A stretch of 64,000 nucleotides of DNA, taken from Corallococcus sp. AS-1-6. GTDB lineage: Bacteria > Myxococcota > Myxococcia > Myxococcales > Myxococcaceae. This document shows positions 41,181 to 49,809 of this stretch, in pieces. Positions within the stretch are counted from its first letter, which is position 1. The number at the start of each line of letters is the position of its first letter. Position numbers and translations under genes: made by a program. A model generated the notes under the pieces. The model saw only the letters and a program-made list of their open reading frames with translations. It had not been told where the DNA came from and searched no databases. The stretch spans positions 496,001 through 560,000 of the forward strand of contig NZ_JAIQDE010000001.1 in the NCBI RefSeq assembly GCF_020037015.1, read 5' to 3'.

Positions 41181-42989
41181 ATGGTCGCCGCAACCGAGCC
41201 CGCTTCCCGCCCCCAGGATGTCCTCGCCGGGGGCACCTTCCTCTTCCAGGAGGTGGGCTCCACCCGCATCCTCACGCCCGAGACGTTCTCCGAGGAGCAG
41301 CGGCTCTTCTTCAAGACGGCGCTCCAGTTCTGCCGCGAGCAGGTGCTGCCCCAGGCCGAGCGCATCGAGGGCAAGGACAACGCGCTCCTGCGCGACCTGC
41401 TGCGCCGCGCGGGCGAGCTGGGCCTCCTGAGCGTGGACATCGCGGAGACCTACGGCGGCACGGGCCTGGACAAGACGACGTCGCTGCTGCTGGCGGAGGC
41501 CATGAGCCTTTTGGGCTCCTGGTCGGTGACGTCCAGCGCGCACACCGGCATCGGCTCGCTGCCCATCGTGTGGTTCGGCAACGAGGCGCAGAAGGCGAAG
41601 TACCTGCCCAGGCTCGCCTCGGGTGAGTGGGTGGCGGCGTACGCGCTGACGGAGCAGGGCAGCGGCAGCGACGCGCGCGGGGCGAAGACGAAGGCGGTGA
41701 AGTCCGCGGACGGCAAGCACTACGTCCTCAACGGCTCCAAGCTCTACATCACCAACGCGGCCTTCGCGGACGTGTTCGTCGTCTTCGCGCAGGTGGACGG
41801 CGACAAGTTCACCGGCTTCATCGTGGAGAAGGACACCCCGGGCCTCACCGTGGGCCCGGAGGAGCACAAGATGGGCATCCGCGGCTCGTCCACGTGCCCG
41901 CTCTACTTCGAGGACGCGCAGGTGCCCGTGGAGAACCTGCTGGGCGAGCTGGGCAAGGGCCACCGCATCGCCTTCAACATCCTCAACTACGGCCGCCTGA
42001 AGCTGGGCGCGGGCGTCATCGGGAGCATGAAGCTGCAACTGCAGAGCGCGCTGCGCTTCGCCCAGGAGCGCAAGCAGTTCAAGGCGCCCATCGCCACCTT
42101 CCCGCTCATCCGCGAGAAGCTCGCGCGCATGGCCACGCTCGTCTACGCGGTGGAGAGCATGACGTACCGCACGGCGGGGCTGGTGGACGGGCGCCTCGCG
42201 TCCAAGGAGCGCTCGGACGCGGACTACGACGCGCACGTCATCGCCGCCATGGAGGAGTTCGCCACCGAGGCCTCCATCATGAAGGTCTTCGGCTCGGAGG
42301 CCATCGGCTTCCTGGTGGACGACGCGGTGCAGGTGCACGGCGGCGCCGGCTACATCGAGGAGTACCCGGTGGAGCGCGCCTACCGCGACGCGCGCATCAA
42401 CCGCATCTTCGAGGGCACCAACGAAATCAACCGGATGCTCATCACCGGCATGCTGCTCAAGCGCGCCGTGAAGGGCGACCTGCCGCTGTTCGCGCAGGCG
42501 CGCGCCGTGGCGGAGGAGCTGGGCCGCGGCGAGCGCCCCCGCGCGGGCCGCCAGGACGCGCTGGCCAACGAGGAGATCGCCGCCGAGTGCGCCAAGCACC
42601 TGGCCATCCACGGCATGCGCCTGGCCGCGGAGACCTTCGGCACGGAGCTGGACAAGCACCAGGAGGTCATGGCCGCGCTGGCGGACGTGGTGATGGACGC
42701 GTACGCGCTGGACTCCATGGTGACGCGCACCCGTCAGGCCGCCACCGGCGGCGTGCAGGACCCCGTGCGCGTGGCGCTGGTGCGGCTGTACGCGATGGAG
42801 TCCACCGCGCGCGCCTTCGAGCGCACCCGCCGCGCGCTCTGCGCCACGCTCAAGGGGGACGCGCTCACGCTGGAGCTCAAGCGCCTGTCCGCGCTGGACG
42901 CCTTCACGCCGTATGATCCGGCGGAGCTGCGCGAGGCCGTCGTCGCGGGCCTGGAAGAGGCTGGCGGCTACCCGTACAACCCGCTGTAA
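41181..42989 (+). CDS. Acyl-CoA dehydrogenase, long (VLCAD-like) form
   Basis: 602 residues from ATG 41181 with GGAGG (41170-41174) six bases upstream. Flavoenzyme of fatty-acid beta-oxidation. ACAD domain features: FCREQVLPQAERIE, the FAD/substrate motif YALTEQGSGSDARGAKT, MGIRGSSTCPLYFEDAQVPV, QERKQFKAPIATFPLIREKL, and catalytic-Glu region RDARINRIFEGTNEINRML. The extra C-terminal ~180 residues (EELGRGERPRAGRQDAL, VMDAYALDSMVTRTRQAATGG) are as in VLCAD/ACAD9-type long forms, which act on long-chain acyl-CoA. Stands alone; the 180-base gap upstream has GC-rich inverted repeats near 41020-41036. Length is normal for the long class. Confidence 0.93.
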   Translation: MVAATEPASRPQDVLAGGTFLFQEVGSTRILTPETFSEEQRLFFKTALQFCREQVLPQAERIEGKDNALLRDLLRRAGELGLLSVDIAETYGGTGLDKTTSLLLAEAMSLLGSWSVTSSAHTGIGSLPIVWFGNEAQKAKYLPRLASGEWVAAYALTEQGSGSDARGAKTKAVKSADGKHYVLNGSKLYITNAAFADVFVVFAQVDGDKFTGFIVEKDTPGLTVGPEEHKMGIRGSSTCPLYFEDAQVPVENLLGELGKGHRIAFNILNYGRLKLGAGVIGSMKLQLQSALRFAQERKQFKAPIATFPLIREKLARMATLVYAVESMTYRTAGLVDGRLASKERSDADYDAHVIAAMEEFATEASIMKVFGSEAIGFLVDDAVQVHGGAGYIEEYPVERAYRDARINRIFEGTNEINRMLITGMLLKRAVKGDLPLFAQARAVAEELGRGERPRAGRQDALANEEIAAECAKHLAIHGMRLAAETFGTELDKHQEVMAALADVVMDAYALDSMVTRTRQAATGGVQDPVRVALVRLYAMESTARAFERTRRALCATLKGDALTLELKRLSALDAFTPYDPAELREAVVAGLEEAGGYPYNPL

Positions 42990-43023
42990 CCGGCGGGACC
43001 GCGCGGGTGCCCTGGAAGCAGCG

Positions 43024-43734
43024 TCAGGGCATCCGCGACACGGCATCCAGGCCGAAGCTGACCCGGGCCCGCCAGGGCGCGGGCGGCAGGTGCTCCAGCG
43101 CCATCAGGTCCTCCAGCCGCTGGAGCATGTCCGGCCGCAGCCGGCCGAACGTCGCGCCGAAGCCCGGCGTCACCGCCTGCGCCACGCCCTTGCGCGGCAC
43201 GGACGACGTCCACGCCACCTCGCCGTGGAGCAGGAGCGGCCCCTCCGTCATCTCCATCTCCATGAAGAAGGGCGTGCCCACCTGCACCTCGCGGGGCAGG
43301 GCGGGGGCGTCCACCTCCAGGCCCACGCCGCCCCGGGAGATGTCGCGCACGTAGAAGAACGGCGCCCGGGGGTCGGCCTCCCTCGCGCGCAGGTGCAGCG
43401 GCAGGCGCGGGAAGCGGCGCAGCCCGTTCTGCTCCTCCTGGGCGAAGATGAACTGGAGCACCGCGTCCAGCGCGCTGCGATCCTCCGCGCCGTCGTAGCG
43501 CACGGTGAGCAGGAAGCGCTCGCCGGGGCGCGGCTCCACCTTGACGACCTCGCCCAGCACCTCCACCGGACGCGGCATGCCGCCCGCGTGCAGCTCGAAG
43601 GTGAAGCGGGTGCCCAGCGGAAGGGCCCTGCGCGTCTCCAGGGTGACGCCGCCCTGACCCACGCTGCGGGTGTACTCGCCGACCAGCGACTGCGGCGTCT
43701 TGTAGGCCACCTTCAGTCGAACGTTCGTGTTCAC
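43024..43734 (-). CDS. Double PilZ-domain protein
   Basis: 236 residues, GTG start. Two PilZ-like units. The first (~1-90) has a relaxed pattern (KVAYKTPQSLVGEYTRSVGQ, GGVTLETRR), lacking the RxxxR arginines. The second (~100-225) is canonical: QNGLRRFPRLPLHLRARE with RRFPR, and FYVRDISRGGVGLEVDAP with the D-x-S-x-x-G motif. So only the second is expected to bind c-di-GMP; the first may mediate dimerisation. Such proteins (TIGR02266-type) are common in myxobacteria and act in motility and development. Divergent from mraZ, sharing its upstream region. Confidence 0.82.
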   Translation of the reverse strand: MNTNVRLKVAYKTPQSLVGEYTRSVGQGGVTLETRRALPLGTRFTFELHAGGMPRPVEVLGEVVKVEPRPGERFLLTVRYDGAEDRSALDAVLQFIFAQEEQNGLRRFPRLPLHLRAREADPRAPFFYVRDISRGGVGLEVDAPALPREVQVGTPFFMEMEMTEGPLLLHGEVAWTSSVPRKGVAQAVTPGFGATFGRLRPDMLQRLEDLMALEHLPPAPWRARVSFGLDAVSRMP

Positions 43735-43864
43735 GCGCCGCCAGTCTCAGCCTGGGAGCGGAAGAACTCAAGTTTACCCCATCCTCAAAGGTAGGCCGCG
43801 CGGCGTGTGCCCTGGCGGATGTCCGGCCCCGGGCGCGCGGTGTTCCAGCCTGTTGCGCGCTTTC

Positions 43865-43893
43865 TTGACCCCCCTGGGGGGGGCGCGTATGTA
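43865..43893 (+). promoter_or_regulatory. mraZ: Candidate sigma70-type promoter of the dcw cluster
   Basis: TTGACC (43865-43870) and TATGTA (43888-43893) are 17 bases apart, about 80 bases before mraZ. The spacer contains the palindrome CCCCCC-T-GGGGGG. Good spacing, -10 a partial match. Confidence 0.5.
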
Positions 43894-43917
43894 TGCCGGC
43901 CGCAGAGGGGTAAGAAG

Positions 43918-43932
43918 TGGGAAGGAGTGGTG
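43918..43932 (+). promoter_or_regulatory. mraZ: MraZ-box-like direct repeat
   Basis: TGGGA (43918-43922) and TGGTG (43928-43932) are spaced by five bases, like the TGGGN-N5 repeats that MraZ binds in E. coli to repress its own operon. The second box is imperfect. Lies 40 bases before the mraZ start, downstream of the candidate promoter. Confidence 0.45.
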
Positions 43933-43971
43933 GTCCGTCCCGTGTCGGGCTGAAAAGGTGGATCGTCCCGC

Positions 43972-44424
43972 GTGTTCCGAGGCGTCTATGAGCACCAGAT
44001 CGACGCGAAGGGGCGCACCAGCCTCCCGGCGAAGCTCCGGGAGACGCTGGTGGGCGCCTACGACGAGCGGCTCATCGTCACCACGGCCCTGGACCCCTGC
44101 CTCCACGCCTACCCGGTGCGGGAGTGGGAGGCGTTGGAGACCGCGCTCGCCCGGCGCAACCCCATGGAGCCGGGGGTCAAGACGTTGATGCGGCTGTACG
44201 TGGCCAGCGCGCAGGAGTGCCCGCTGGACAAGCTGGGGCGGCTGCTGATTCCGCCGTCGCTCAGGGCGTACGCGAAGCTGGAGAAGGACGTGGTGTGGGC
44301 GGGGATGGTGAAGGTGATTGAGCTTTGGAGCCAGGAAGGCTGGGCGAAGGCGCAGGAGGACGCGCGCCAGGAAGCCACCTCCCCGGACGTGTTGCGGGTG
44401 CTGGGCGAGCTGCGCCAGCCGTAG
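43972..44424 (+). CDS. mraZ: MraZ, transcriptional regulator of the dcw cluster
   Basis: 150 residues, GTG start (usual ~145-155). Two AbrB-like halves: [20 protein letters not shown] in the first and [20 protein letters not shown] in the second, both with the D.KGR/LGR..IP loop that binds DNA in the MraZ ring. MraZ represses division genes through repeats upstream of its own start; such repeats are present at 43918-43932. First gene of the cluster; the next gene follows at 50 bases. A typical MraZ. Confidence 0.95.
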   Translation: MFRGVYEHQIDAKGRTSLPAKLRETLVGAYDERLIVTTALDPCLHAYPVREWEALETALARRNPMEPGVKTLMRLYVASAQECPLDKLGRLLIPPSLRAYAKLEKDVVWAGMVKVIELWSQEGWAKAQEDARQEATSPDVLRVLGELRQP

Positions 44425-44474
44425 CCAGGAAGTCGACAGCTTCAGGTTTCGCAAAGAGAAGGGTGGGCAGGCGC

Positions 44475-44858
44475 ATGGACCAGGTGCAGGAGGTTCGTCG
44501 GAACAGGGCGGTGGTGGCGGCGTCCGAGCGCGTGGAGACGCTGATGCTGGAGGGCGAGCTGGAGGAGGCGGACCTGCTCAAGCTGTGCGAGGACCTGATG
44601 CACCGGCTGCACCGGGGCACCCGTCAGGTCGTCCTGGACTTCGCGGACGTGTCGCACCTGAACTACCGCGGCGTGCGCCCGCTGATGGCCCGCACGGACG
44701 CGTTCCGCCGCGCCGGTGGGGACGTGAAGCTGTCCGGGCTGTCGCCGTACCTGGCCGCCATCTTCCGCGCGGCCGGCGCCCACGACGCCTTCGAGCTGTA
44801 CCCGCACATGAACGATGCCCGGGCCGCCTTCCAGCTCGCGCGCGCTCCCTTCGTCTGA
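44475..44858 (+). CDS. STAS-domain protein within the dcw cluster
   Basis: 127 residues. STAS (anti-anti-sigma/SpoIIAA-like) fold: a first part [20 protein letters not shown], strand [20 protein letters not shown], then [20 protein letters not shown] and [15 protein letters not shown]. The loop that normally holds the phospho-Ser (D-S-[ST]-G) here reads LNYRGV, with no Ser or Thr at that place, so switching by phosphorylation is unlikely. It lies between mraZ and rsmH, where most dcw clusters have no gene. Inferred: a protein-binding partner in division or stress control, unlinked here to a kinase or a sigma factor. Confidence 0.75.
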   Translation: MDQVQEVRRNRAVVAASERVETLMLEGELEEADLLKLCEDLMHRLHRGTRQVVLDFADVSHLNYRGVRPLMARTDAFRRAGGDVKLSGLSPYLAAIFRAAGAHDAFELYPHMNDARAAFQLARAPFV

Positions 44859-44881
44859 CCCCGCACCCAAGGCCCCCTCCC

Positions 44882-45787
44882 GTGGACTTCCAGCACCAGA
44901 CCGTCCTGCTCCACGAGACGGTGGAGCTGCTGAACCCGGCGGAGGGCAAGGTCATCCTCGACGGCACGCTCGGCGGCGGGGGCCACACCCAGGCGCTGCT
45001 CGCCCGGGGCGCCACGGTGGTGGGCGTGGACCGGGACCCCGTGGCGCTCGCCGCGGCCACCGCCCGCATGGGCGGCAACCCGCGCTTCCAGGCCCGGCAG
45101 GGCAACTTCGCGGACCTGCCCCGCGTGGCGCACGACCTGCTGCCCGTGGACGGCGTGCTGGTGGACCTGGGCGTGTCCTCGCCCCAGTTGGACGTGGCCG
45201 AGCGCGGCTTCTCCTTCATGAAGGACGGCCCGCTGGACATGCGCATGGGCGACAGCGGCGTCACCGCCGCGGAGCTCATCGCGGAGACGGACGAGCGCGA
45301 CCTGGCGAAGCTGCTCAAGGACTACGGCGAAGAGCCCTTCGCGCGGCCCATCGCGCGGGAGCTGAAGAAGGCGCTGCCCCAGCGCACGCTGGAGGCCGCG
45401 GAGGTGGTGAAGCGCGCCGTGCCGCGCAAGGCGTGGCCGGACCGCATCCACGTGGCCACCCGCACCTTCCAGGCGCTGCGCATGGCGGTGAACGGCGAGC
45501 TGGAGGCGCTGGACGCGCTGCTCGCCGCGCTGCCCTCGCTGCTCAAGGTGGGGGGCCGCGCCGCGGTCATCTCCTTCCACTCCCTGGAGGACCGGAAGGT
45601 GAAGGAAGCCTTCCGCGCCCTGGTGGGCGGGTGCACCTGTCCGCCGGGCTTCCCGGTGTGCGTGTGCAACAGCCAGGGTGACTTCGCCCTCGTGTCCAAG
45701 AAGGCCGTCGCGGCTTCCGAAGCGGAAGTCGAGGCCAACCCCCGCTCTCGCAGCGCGCACCTGCGCGCGGTGGAGAAAATCCGATGA
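44882..45787 (+). CDS. rsmH: 16S rRNA (cytosine(1402)-N4)-methyltransferase RsmH (MraW)
   Basis: 301 residues, GTG start; no good ribosome site, but the start [19 protein letters not shown] agrees with family members. S-adenosylmethionine methyltransferase acting on C1402 in 16S rRNA. Motifs: [20 protein letters not shown] (SAM loop), [58 protein letters not shown], and a terminal [14 protein letters not shown]. Normal length. Its stop overlaps the ftsL ATG (ATGA). Confidence 0.97.
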   Translation: MDFQHQTVLLHETVELLNPAEGKVILDGTLGGGGHTQALLARGATVVGVDRDPVALAAATARMGGNPRFQARQGNFADLPRVAHDLLPVDGVLVDLGVSSPQLDVAERGFSFMKDGPLDMRMGDSGVTAAELIAETDERDLAKLLKDYGEEPFARPIARELKKALPQRTLEAAEVVKRAVPRKAWPDRIHVATRTFQALRMAVNGELEALDALLAALPSLLKVGGRAAVISFHSLEDRKVKEAFRALVGGCTCPPGFPVCVCNSQGDFALVSKKAVAASEAEVEANPRSRSAHLRAVEKIR

Positions 45788-46176
45788 GCAAGGCCCTCTC
45801 GCGTCCCTCCGTGTCCGTGGCTGGCGTGCTGATGCACCTCTTGCCCGCCGTCATGCTCTTCACCCTGTTCGCGGCCGTGGGCATCCTCCACGTCACCAGC
45901 CGCGTGCTGGTGGTGGACATGGGCTACCGCCTGTCCAACGCGGAGGGCGAGAGCCGCTCGCTCACCCGGGAGAACGACCGGCTCAAGCTGGAGCTGGCCA
46001 CGCTCAAGGCCCCGACCCGCCTGGAGCGCGTGGCGCGTGAGCAGTTGGGCATGGCCATGCCCAAGGGCAGCGCGGTGGTGTCCCTCGCGGACGAGCGCGT
46101 GAAGGGCTCCAGCACCGCGCAGGCCCGCTCGGCGGCCCCGGCCGTCCGCGTGGCGGAGCGGGGGACCGGGCGGTGA
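45784..46176 (+). CDS. ftsL: FtsL-like division protein
   Basis: 130 residues. One transmembrane helix near the N-terminus (~16-42, [20 protein letters not shown]), then a coiled-coil-like segment ([20 protein letters not shown]) and [18 protein letters not shown], the typical FtsL/DivIC end (ER.A...LGM..P). Bitopic protein that with FtsB and FtsQ activates FtsWI at the septum. Position between rsmH and ftsI is the standard place. Starts overlap both neighbours. The Ala/Ser-rich C-terminal ~35 residues are an extension. Confidence 0.9.
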   Translation: MSKALSRPSVSVAGVLMHLLPAVMLFTLFAAVGILHVTSRVLVVDMGYRLSNAEGESRSLTRENDRLKLELATLKAPTRLERVAREQLGMAMPKGSAVVSLADERVKGSSTAQARSAAPAVRVAERGTGR

Positions 46177-48194
46177 GGGACCTCAAGAGCGCGCGGCTTC
46201 CGGAGTCGAACACGAAGGGGCTCAGGCTGCGGGTCCAGCTCCTGTTCGGGCTGTTCCTCGCGCTCTTGGGCACGGCGTTCGGCCGCGCGGTCTACCTCCA
46301 GGTCTTCCAGCAGGAGAAGCTGCGCGGCCTGGCGCAGGACCAGTACGTCCGGCAGATCGACATCCCCGCCCGGCGCGGAGACATCTACGACCGGCGCGGC
46401 ACGCCGCTCGCGCAGAGCGTGGAGGTGGACTCCATCTGGGTGGACCCGTCCATGCTCCCCGACGTGCCGCAGGCGGCCCGCCAGCTCGCCCGCGCCGTGC
46501 ACCTGGACAGCCGCGACCTGACCGCGCGCCTGTCCCGCGCCAAGCGCTTCGCGTGGGTGAAGCGCCAGGCGAAGCCCCAGGAGGTGGAGGCGGTGAAGGC
46601 GCTGGGCCTGCCGGGCCTGGGCTTCACCAAGGAGCCCAAGCGCTTCTATCCCCAGCGCGAGCTGGGCGCGCACATCGTGGGCATGGTGGGCACCGACGGG
46701 CACGGCCTGGAGGGCCTGGAGCTGGCCTTCGAGGACGAGCTGTCCGGGCAGAACTCGCGCACCTCCGGCTTCCGCGACGCCAAGGGCCGCAAGCTGATGG
46801 TCCAGGGCGCCATGGATCCGCTGGAGCGCCAGGGCGCCACCGTGACGCTCACGCTGGACCGCCACCTCCAGTACGTGGCGGAGAAGGCGCTGGCCAAGGC
46901 CGTGGACGACGCCAAGGCGACGGCGGGCATGGCGGTGGTGCTGGACCCGCGCACCGGGGAGCTCCTGGCGCTGGCCAACAACCCGCGCTTCAACCCCAAC
47001 ACGCCGGAGGACGGCGTGAAGAACGCCATCCGCAACCGCGCCGCGCTGGACGCCTTCGAGCCCGGCTCCACGATGAAGGCCTTCGTGGTGGCCGCCGCGC
47101 TGGAAGAGAAGGCCATCACCCCGGACCAGTTGTTCTTCTGTGAGAACGGCGCCATGCGCATCGGCCGGCACACCATCCGGGACACCCACCCGCACGGCTG
47201 GCTCAACGCCCAGGGCATCCTCCAGGTGTCCTCCAACATCTGCGCCGCGAAGGTCGCCGAGGCCCTGGGCCGCGAGAAGTTCGTCGCCGCCTACCACGCC
47301 TTCGGCTTCGCGGAGCGCACCGGCCTGGCGCTCACCGGCGAGAGCCGCGGCGTCATCCCGTTTCCGAAATCGGACATCTCCCTGGCCACCCAATCCTTCG
47401 GCCAGGGCATGACCTCCACCGCCGTCCAGCTCGCGGCGGCCTACGGCGCGCTGGCCAACGACGGCGTCCTGATGCGCCCGTACCTGGTCTCCAAGGTCGT
47501 GGACCCGGACGGCGTGGTGCTCCTGGAGAACCAGCCCACGGAGCTGCGGCGGGTCGTCTCCCAGAGGGTGGCGCGCCAGGTCGTGGGCATGCTCGAGAGC
47601 GTGGTCGTCAAGGGAGGGACCGCGCCCAAGGCCGCCATGGACGACTACCGGGTGGCCGGAAAGACGGGCACGGCGCAGAAGGCGGACCCCGTGGCACGGG
47701 GGTATTCCGACAAACGCATCGCGTCGTTCGCGGGCATGGTGCCAGCCGAGGCCCCGCGCGCCGTGATTCTCGTGGTGGTGGACGAACCCAAGACAGACGT
47801 ATACGGGGGGAACGTGGCTGCCCCTGCCTTCAAGGAAATCGCTACCGCCGCCATGGCCCACCTGGCCGTGCCCCCGTCCCGGACGGTGGCACCCGCCGAG
47901 GTGGCCGCGGCCGCCGCGCCCGTGGTGCCCCCTCCGGCACCGAAGGCGCTGGCGAAGGCCGTGCCCTCACGGGCCGGCCTGGAGGATGCGGTGACCGAGA
48001 CCCCGGAGCCCGGCACGGTGCGTGTGCCGGACGTCCAGGGACAGGCGGGACGGGAGGCCGTGGTGAAGCTGCTCGCCTCGGCGCTGGAGCCACAGTTGCA
48101 AGGAAGTGGACGAGTCGTATCTCAGACCCCCCCCGCCGGTGCGCTGGTGGAGAAGGGGGCCCGGGTGACGCTGGAACTGGCGACGCGGCAATGA
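46173..48194 (+). CDS. ftsI: FtsI/PBP3-type septal transpeptidase with PASTA domain
   Basis: 673 residues, GTG start overlapping ftsL. N-terminal membrane helix (LQLLFGLFLALLGTAFGRA-like), dimerisation region (DIPARRGDIYDRRGTPLAQS), then transpeptidase domain: active Ser299 in EPGSTMKAF (STMK), SSN at 353-355 (QVSSNICAAK), KTG at 497-499 (VAGKTGTAQKAD). The last ~60 residues form a PASTA domain (VRVPDVQGQAGREAVVKLLA, VVSQTPPAGALVEKGARVTL), preceded by an Ala/Pro-rich linker. PASTA on a class B PBP is usual in Gram-positive and spore-related SpoVD proteins, less so in Gram-negative FtsI. Cross-links septal peptidoglycan with FtsW. Confidence 0.95.
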   Translation: MRDLKSARLPESNTKGLRLRVQLLFGLFLALLGTAFGRAVYLQVFQQEKLRGLAQDQYVRQIDIPARRGDIYDRRGTPLAQSVEVDSIWVDPSMLPDVPQAARQLARAVHLDSRDLTARLSRAKRFAWVKRQAKPQEVEAVKALGLPGLGFTKEPKRFYPQRELGAHIVGMVGTDGHGLEGLELAFEDELSGQNSRTSGFRDAKGRKLMVQGAMDPLERQGATVTLTLDRHLQYVAEKALAKAVDDAKATAGMAVVLDPRTGELLALANNPRFNPNTPEDGVKNAIRNRAALDAFEPGSTMKAFVVAAALEEKAITPDQLFFCENGAMRIGRHTIRDTHPHGWLNAQGILQVSSNICAAKVAEALGREKFVAAYHAFGFAERTGLALTGESRGVIPFPKSDISLATQSFGQGMTSTAVQLAAAYGALANDGVLMRPYLVSKVVDPDGVVLLENQPTELRRVVSQRVARQVVGMLESVVVKGGTAPKAAMDDYRVAGKTGTAQKADPVARGYSDKRIASFAGMVPAEAPRAVILVVVDEPKTDVYGGNVAAPAFKEIATAAMAHLAVPPSRTVAPAEVAAAAAPVVPPPAPKALAKAVPSRAGLEDAVTETPEPGTVRVPDVQGQAGREAVVKLLASALEPQLQGSGRVVSQTPPAGALVEKGARVTLELATRQ

Positions 48195-48243
48195 GGCCGT
48201 GTCCTTTCCAGGCCCCGCAAGCAATGCGTGTGAAGGGGAAGAG

Positions 48244-49782
48244 ATGAAGCTGACGGATGTCCTCGCAGGGTGTGGAGCCGAGCAGACCTCGGGCGGCCGT
48301 TCCGCGGTCGACGTCACGGGAGTGACGCAGGATTCGCGGCGCGTGAAGCCGGGGGATCTCTTCATCGCCGTGCCGGGCCTGAAGGAAGACGGGGCCCAGT
48401 TCATTGGTGAAGCCGTGTCGCGCGGCGCCGTGGCCGTGGTGTCGGAGAAGCAGGGGCAGTCCTCGCAGGTGCCGTTCTTCAAGGTGAGCAGCGCGCGCAA
48501 GGCGCTGGCCCTCATCGCGGCCAACTTCCACGGCCGCCCCGCGGACAAGCTGACGCTCCTGGGCGTCACCGGCACCAACGGGAAGACGACCACCACGTAC
48601 CTGCTGGAGGCCATCCTCGCCACCGCCGCCATGTACACCGGCTCTCCGGCGCCGGGCGTCATCGGCACGCTGGGCTACAAGTTCGGCGGCAAGACGACGG
48701 AGCTGGCCAACACCACCCCGGACCCGCTGGAGCTGCACCGCATCTTCCGCGAGATGGTGGACGCGGGCGTGGAGACGGTGGTGATGGAGGTCTCCAGCCA
48801 CGCGCTCGCGCAGGAGCGCGTGCACGGGCTCACCTTCAAGGCCGCGGGCTTCAGCAACCTGTCGCGCGACCACCTGGACTACCACAAGGACCTGGAGGAG
48901 TACTTCCAGGTGAAGCGCAAGCTCTTCGTGGAGAACCTGGGCGCCTCCGGCACCGCGGTCGTCAACGGCGACGACACCTTCGCCAGCCGCATCTACACGG
49001 AGCTGCGCAACCAGAAGCGCATGGCGTGGAAGTTCAGCCGCACGGGCGCGGGGGAGATCTCCGCCGCGGACGCCACCTATTCGCTCAAGGGCATCGAGGC
49101 CACCCTGAAGACGCCCGCGGGCGACATCAAGGTGAAGAGCAAGCTCCTGGGGCCCCACAACCTGGAGAACATCATGCTCGCCGCCGGCATCGCGCTGGGC
49201 GCGGGCATCAGCCGCTCGGACGTGAAGAGCGGCATCGAGCTCGTCACGGGCGTGGCCGGCCGCATGGACCGCGCGGAGAACCACCGCGGCGGCCCGGCGC
49301 CCGCCGTCCTGGTGGACTACGCGCACACGGATGACGCGCTCAAGCGCTCCATCGAGGCGGCGCGCGCGCTGGCCAAGGGCCGCGTCATCGTCGTCTTCGG
49401 CTGCGGCGGCGACCGCGACAAGGGCAAGCGCCCGCTGATGGGCACGGTGGCCGCGGAAGGCGCCGACCTGGTGATGGTGACCAGCGACAACCCGCGCACC
49501 GAGGACCCGGAGACCATCATCTCCGAGGTGACGCCGGGCCTGGAGAAGGGCGGCCTGCGCCGCATCTCCGAGGGCAAGGCGAAGAACGGGGAGAAGGGCT
49601 ACCTGGTGGACGCGGACCGCCGCGCCGCCATCGAGCAGGTCATCAACCTGGCCAAGGACGACGACGTCGTCCTCATCGCCGGCAAGGGCCACGAGACCTA
49701 CCAGACGGTGGGCACCGAGAAGCTCAAGTTCGACGACCGCGAGGTCGCCGCGCGCGCGCTGGCCAACCGCATCCCGGGCTGA
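48244..49782 (+). CDS. murE: UDP-MurNAc-L-Ala-D-Glu:meso-DAP ligase MurE
   Basis: 512 residues from ATG 48244 (GAAGGGGAAGAG directly upstream). Adds the third residue of the peptidoglycan stem. Motifs: VTQDSRRVKPGDLFIAVPG, ATP loop GVTGTNGKTTTTYLLE, NTTPDPLELHR, VMEVSSHALAQERV, GRMDRAE, and SDNPRTEDP, the DNPR signature that selects meso-diaminopimelate. So the cell wall is of the DAP type, as expected for a Gram-negative. Gap to ftsI is 49 bases, larger than most in the cluster. Confidence 0.97.
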   Translation: MKLTDVLAGCGAEQTSGGRSAVDVTGVTQDSRRVKPGDLFIAVPGLKEDGAQFIGEAVSRGAVAVVSEKQGQSSQVPFFKVSSARKALALIAANFHGRPADKLTLLGVTGTNGKTTTTYLLEAILATAAMYTGSPAPGVIGTLGYKFGGKTTELANTTPDPLELHRIFREMVDAGVETVVMEVSSHALAQERVHGLTFKAAGFSNLSRDHLDYHKDLEEYFQVKRKLFVENLGASGTAVVNGDDTFASRIYTELRNQKRMAWKFSRTGAGEISAADATYSLKGIEATLKTPAGDIKVKSKLLGPHNLENIMLAAGIALGAGISRSDVKSGIELVTGVAGRMDRAENHRGGPAPAVLVDYAHTDDALKRSIEAARALAKGRVIVVFGCGGDRDKGKRPLMGTVAAEGADLVMVTSDNPRTEDPETIISEVTPGLEKGGLRRISEGKAKNGEKGYLVDADRRAAIEQVINLAKDDDVVLIAGKGHETYQTVGTEKLKFDDREVAARALANRIPG

Positions 49783-49809
49783 ACCGGCTCAAGGCCACAC
49801 CCCCCCTCC

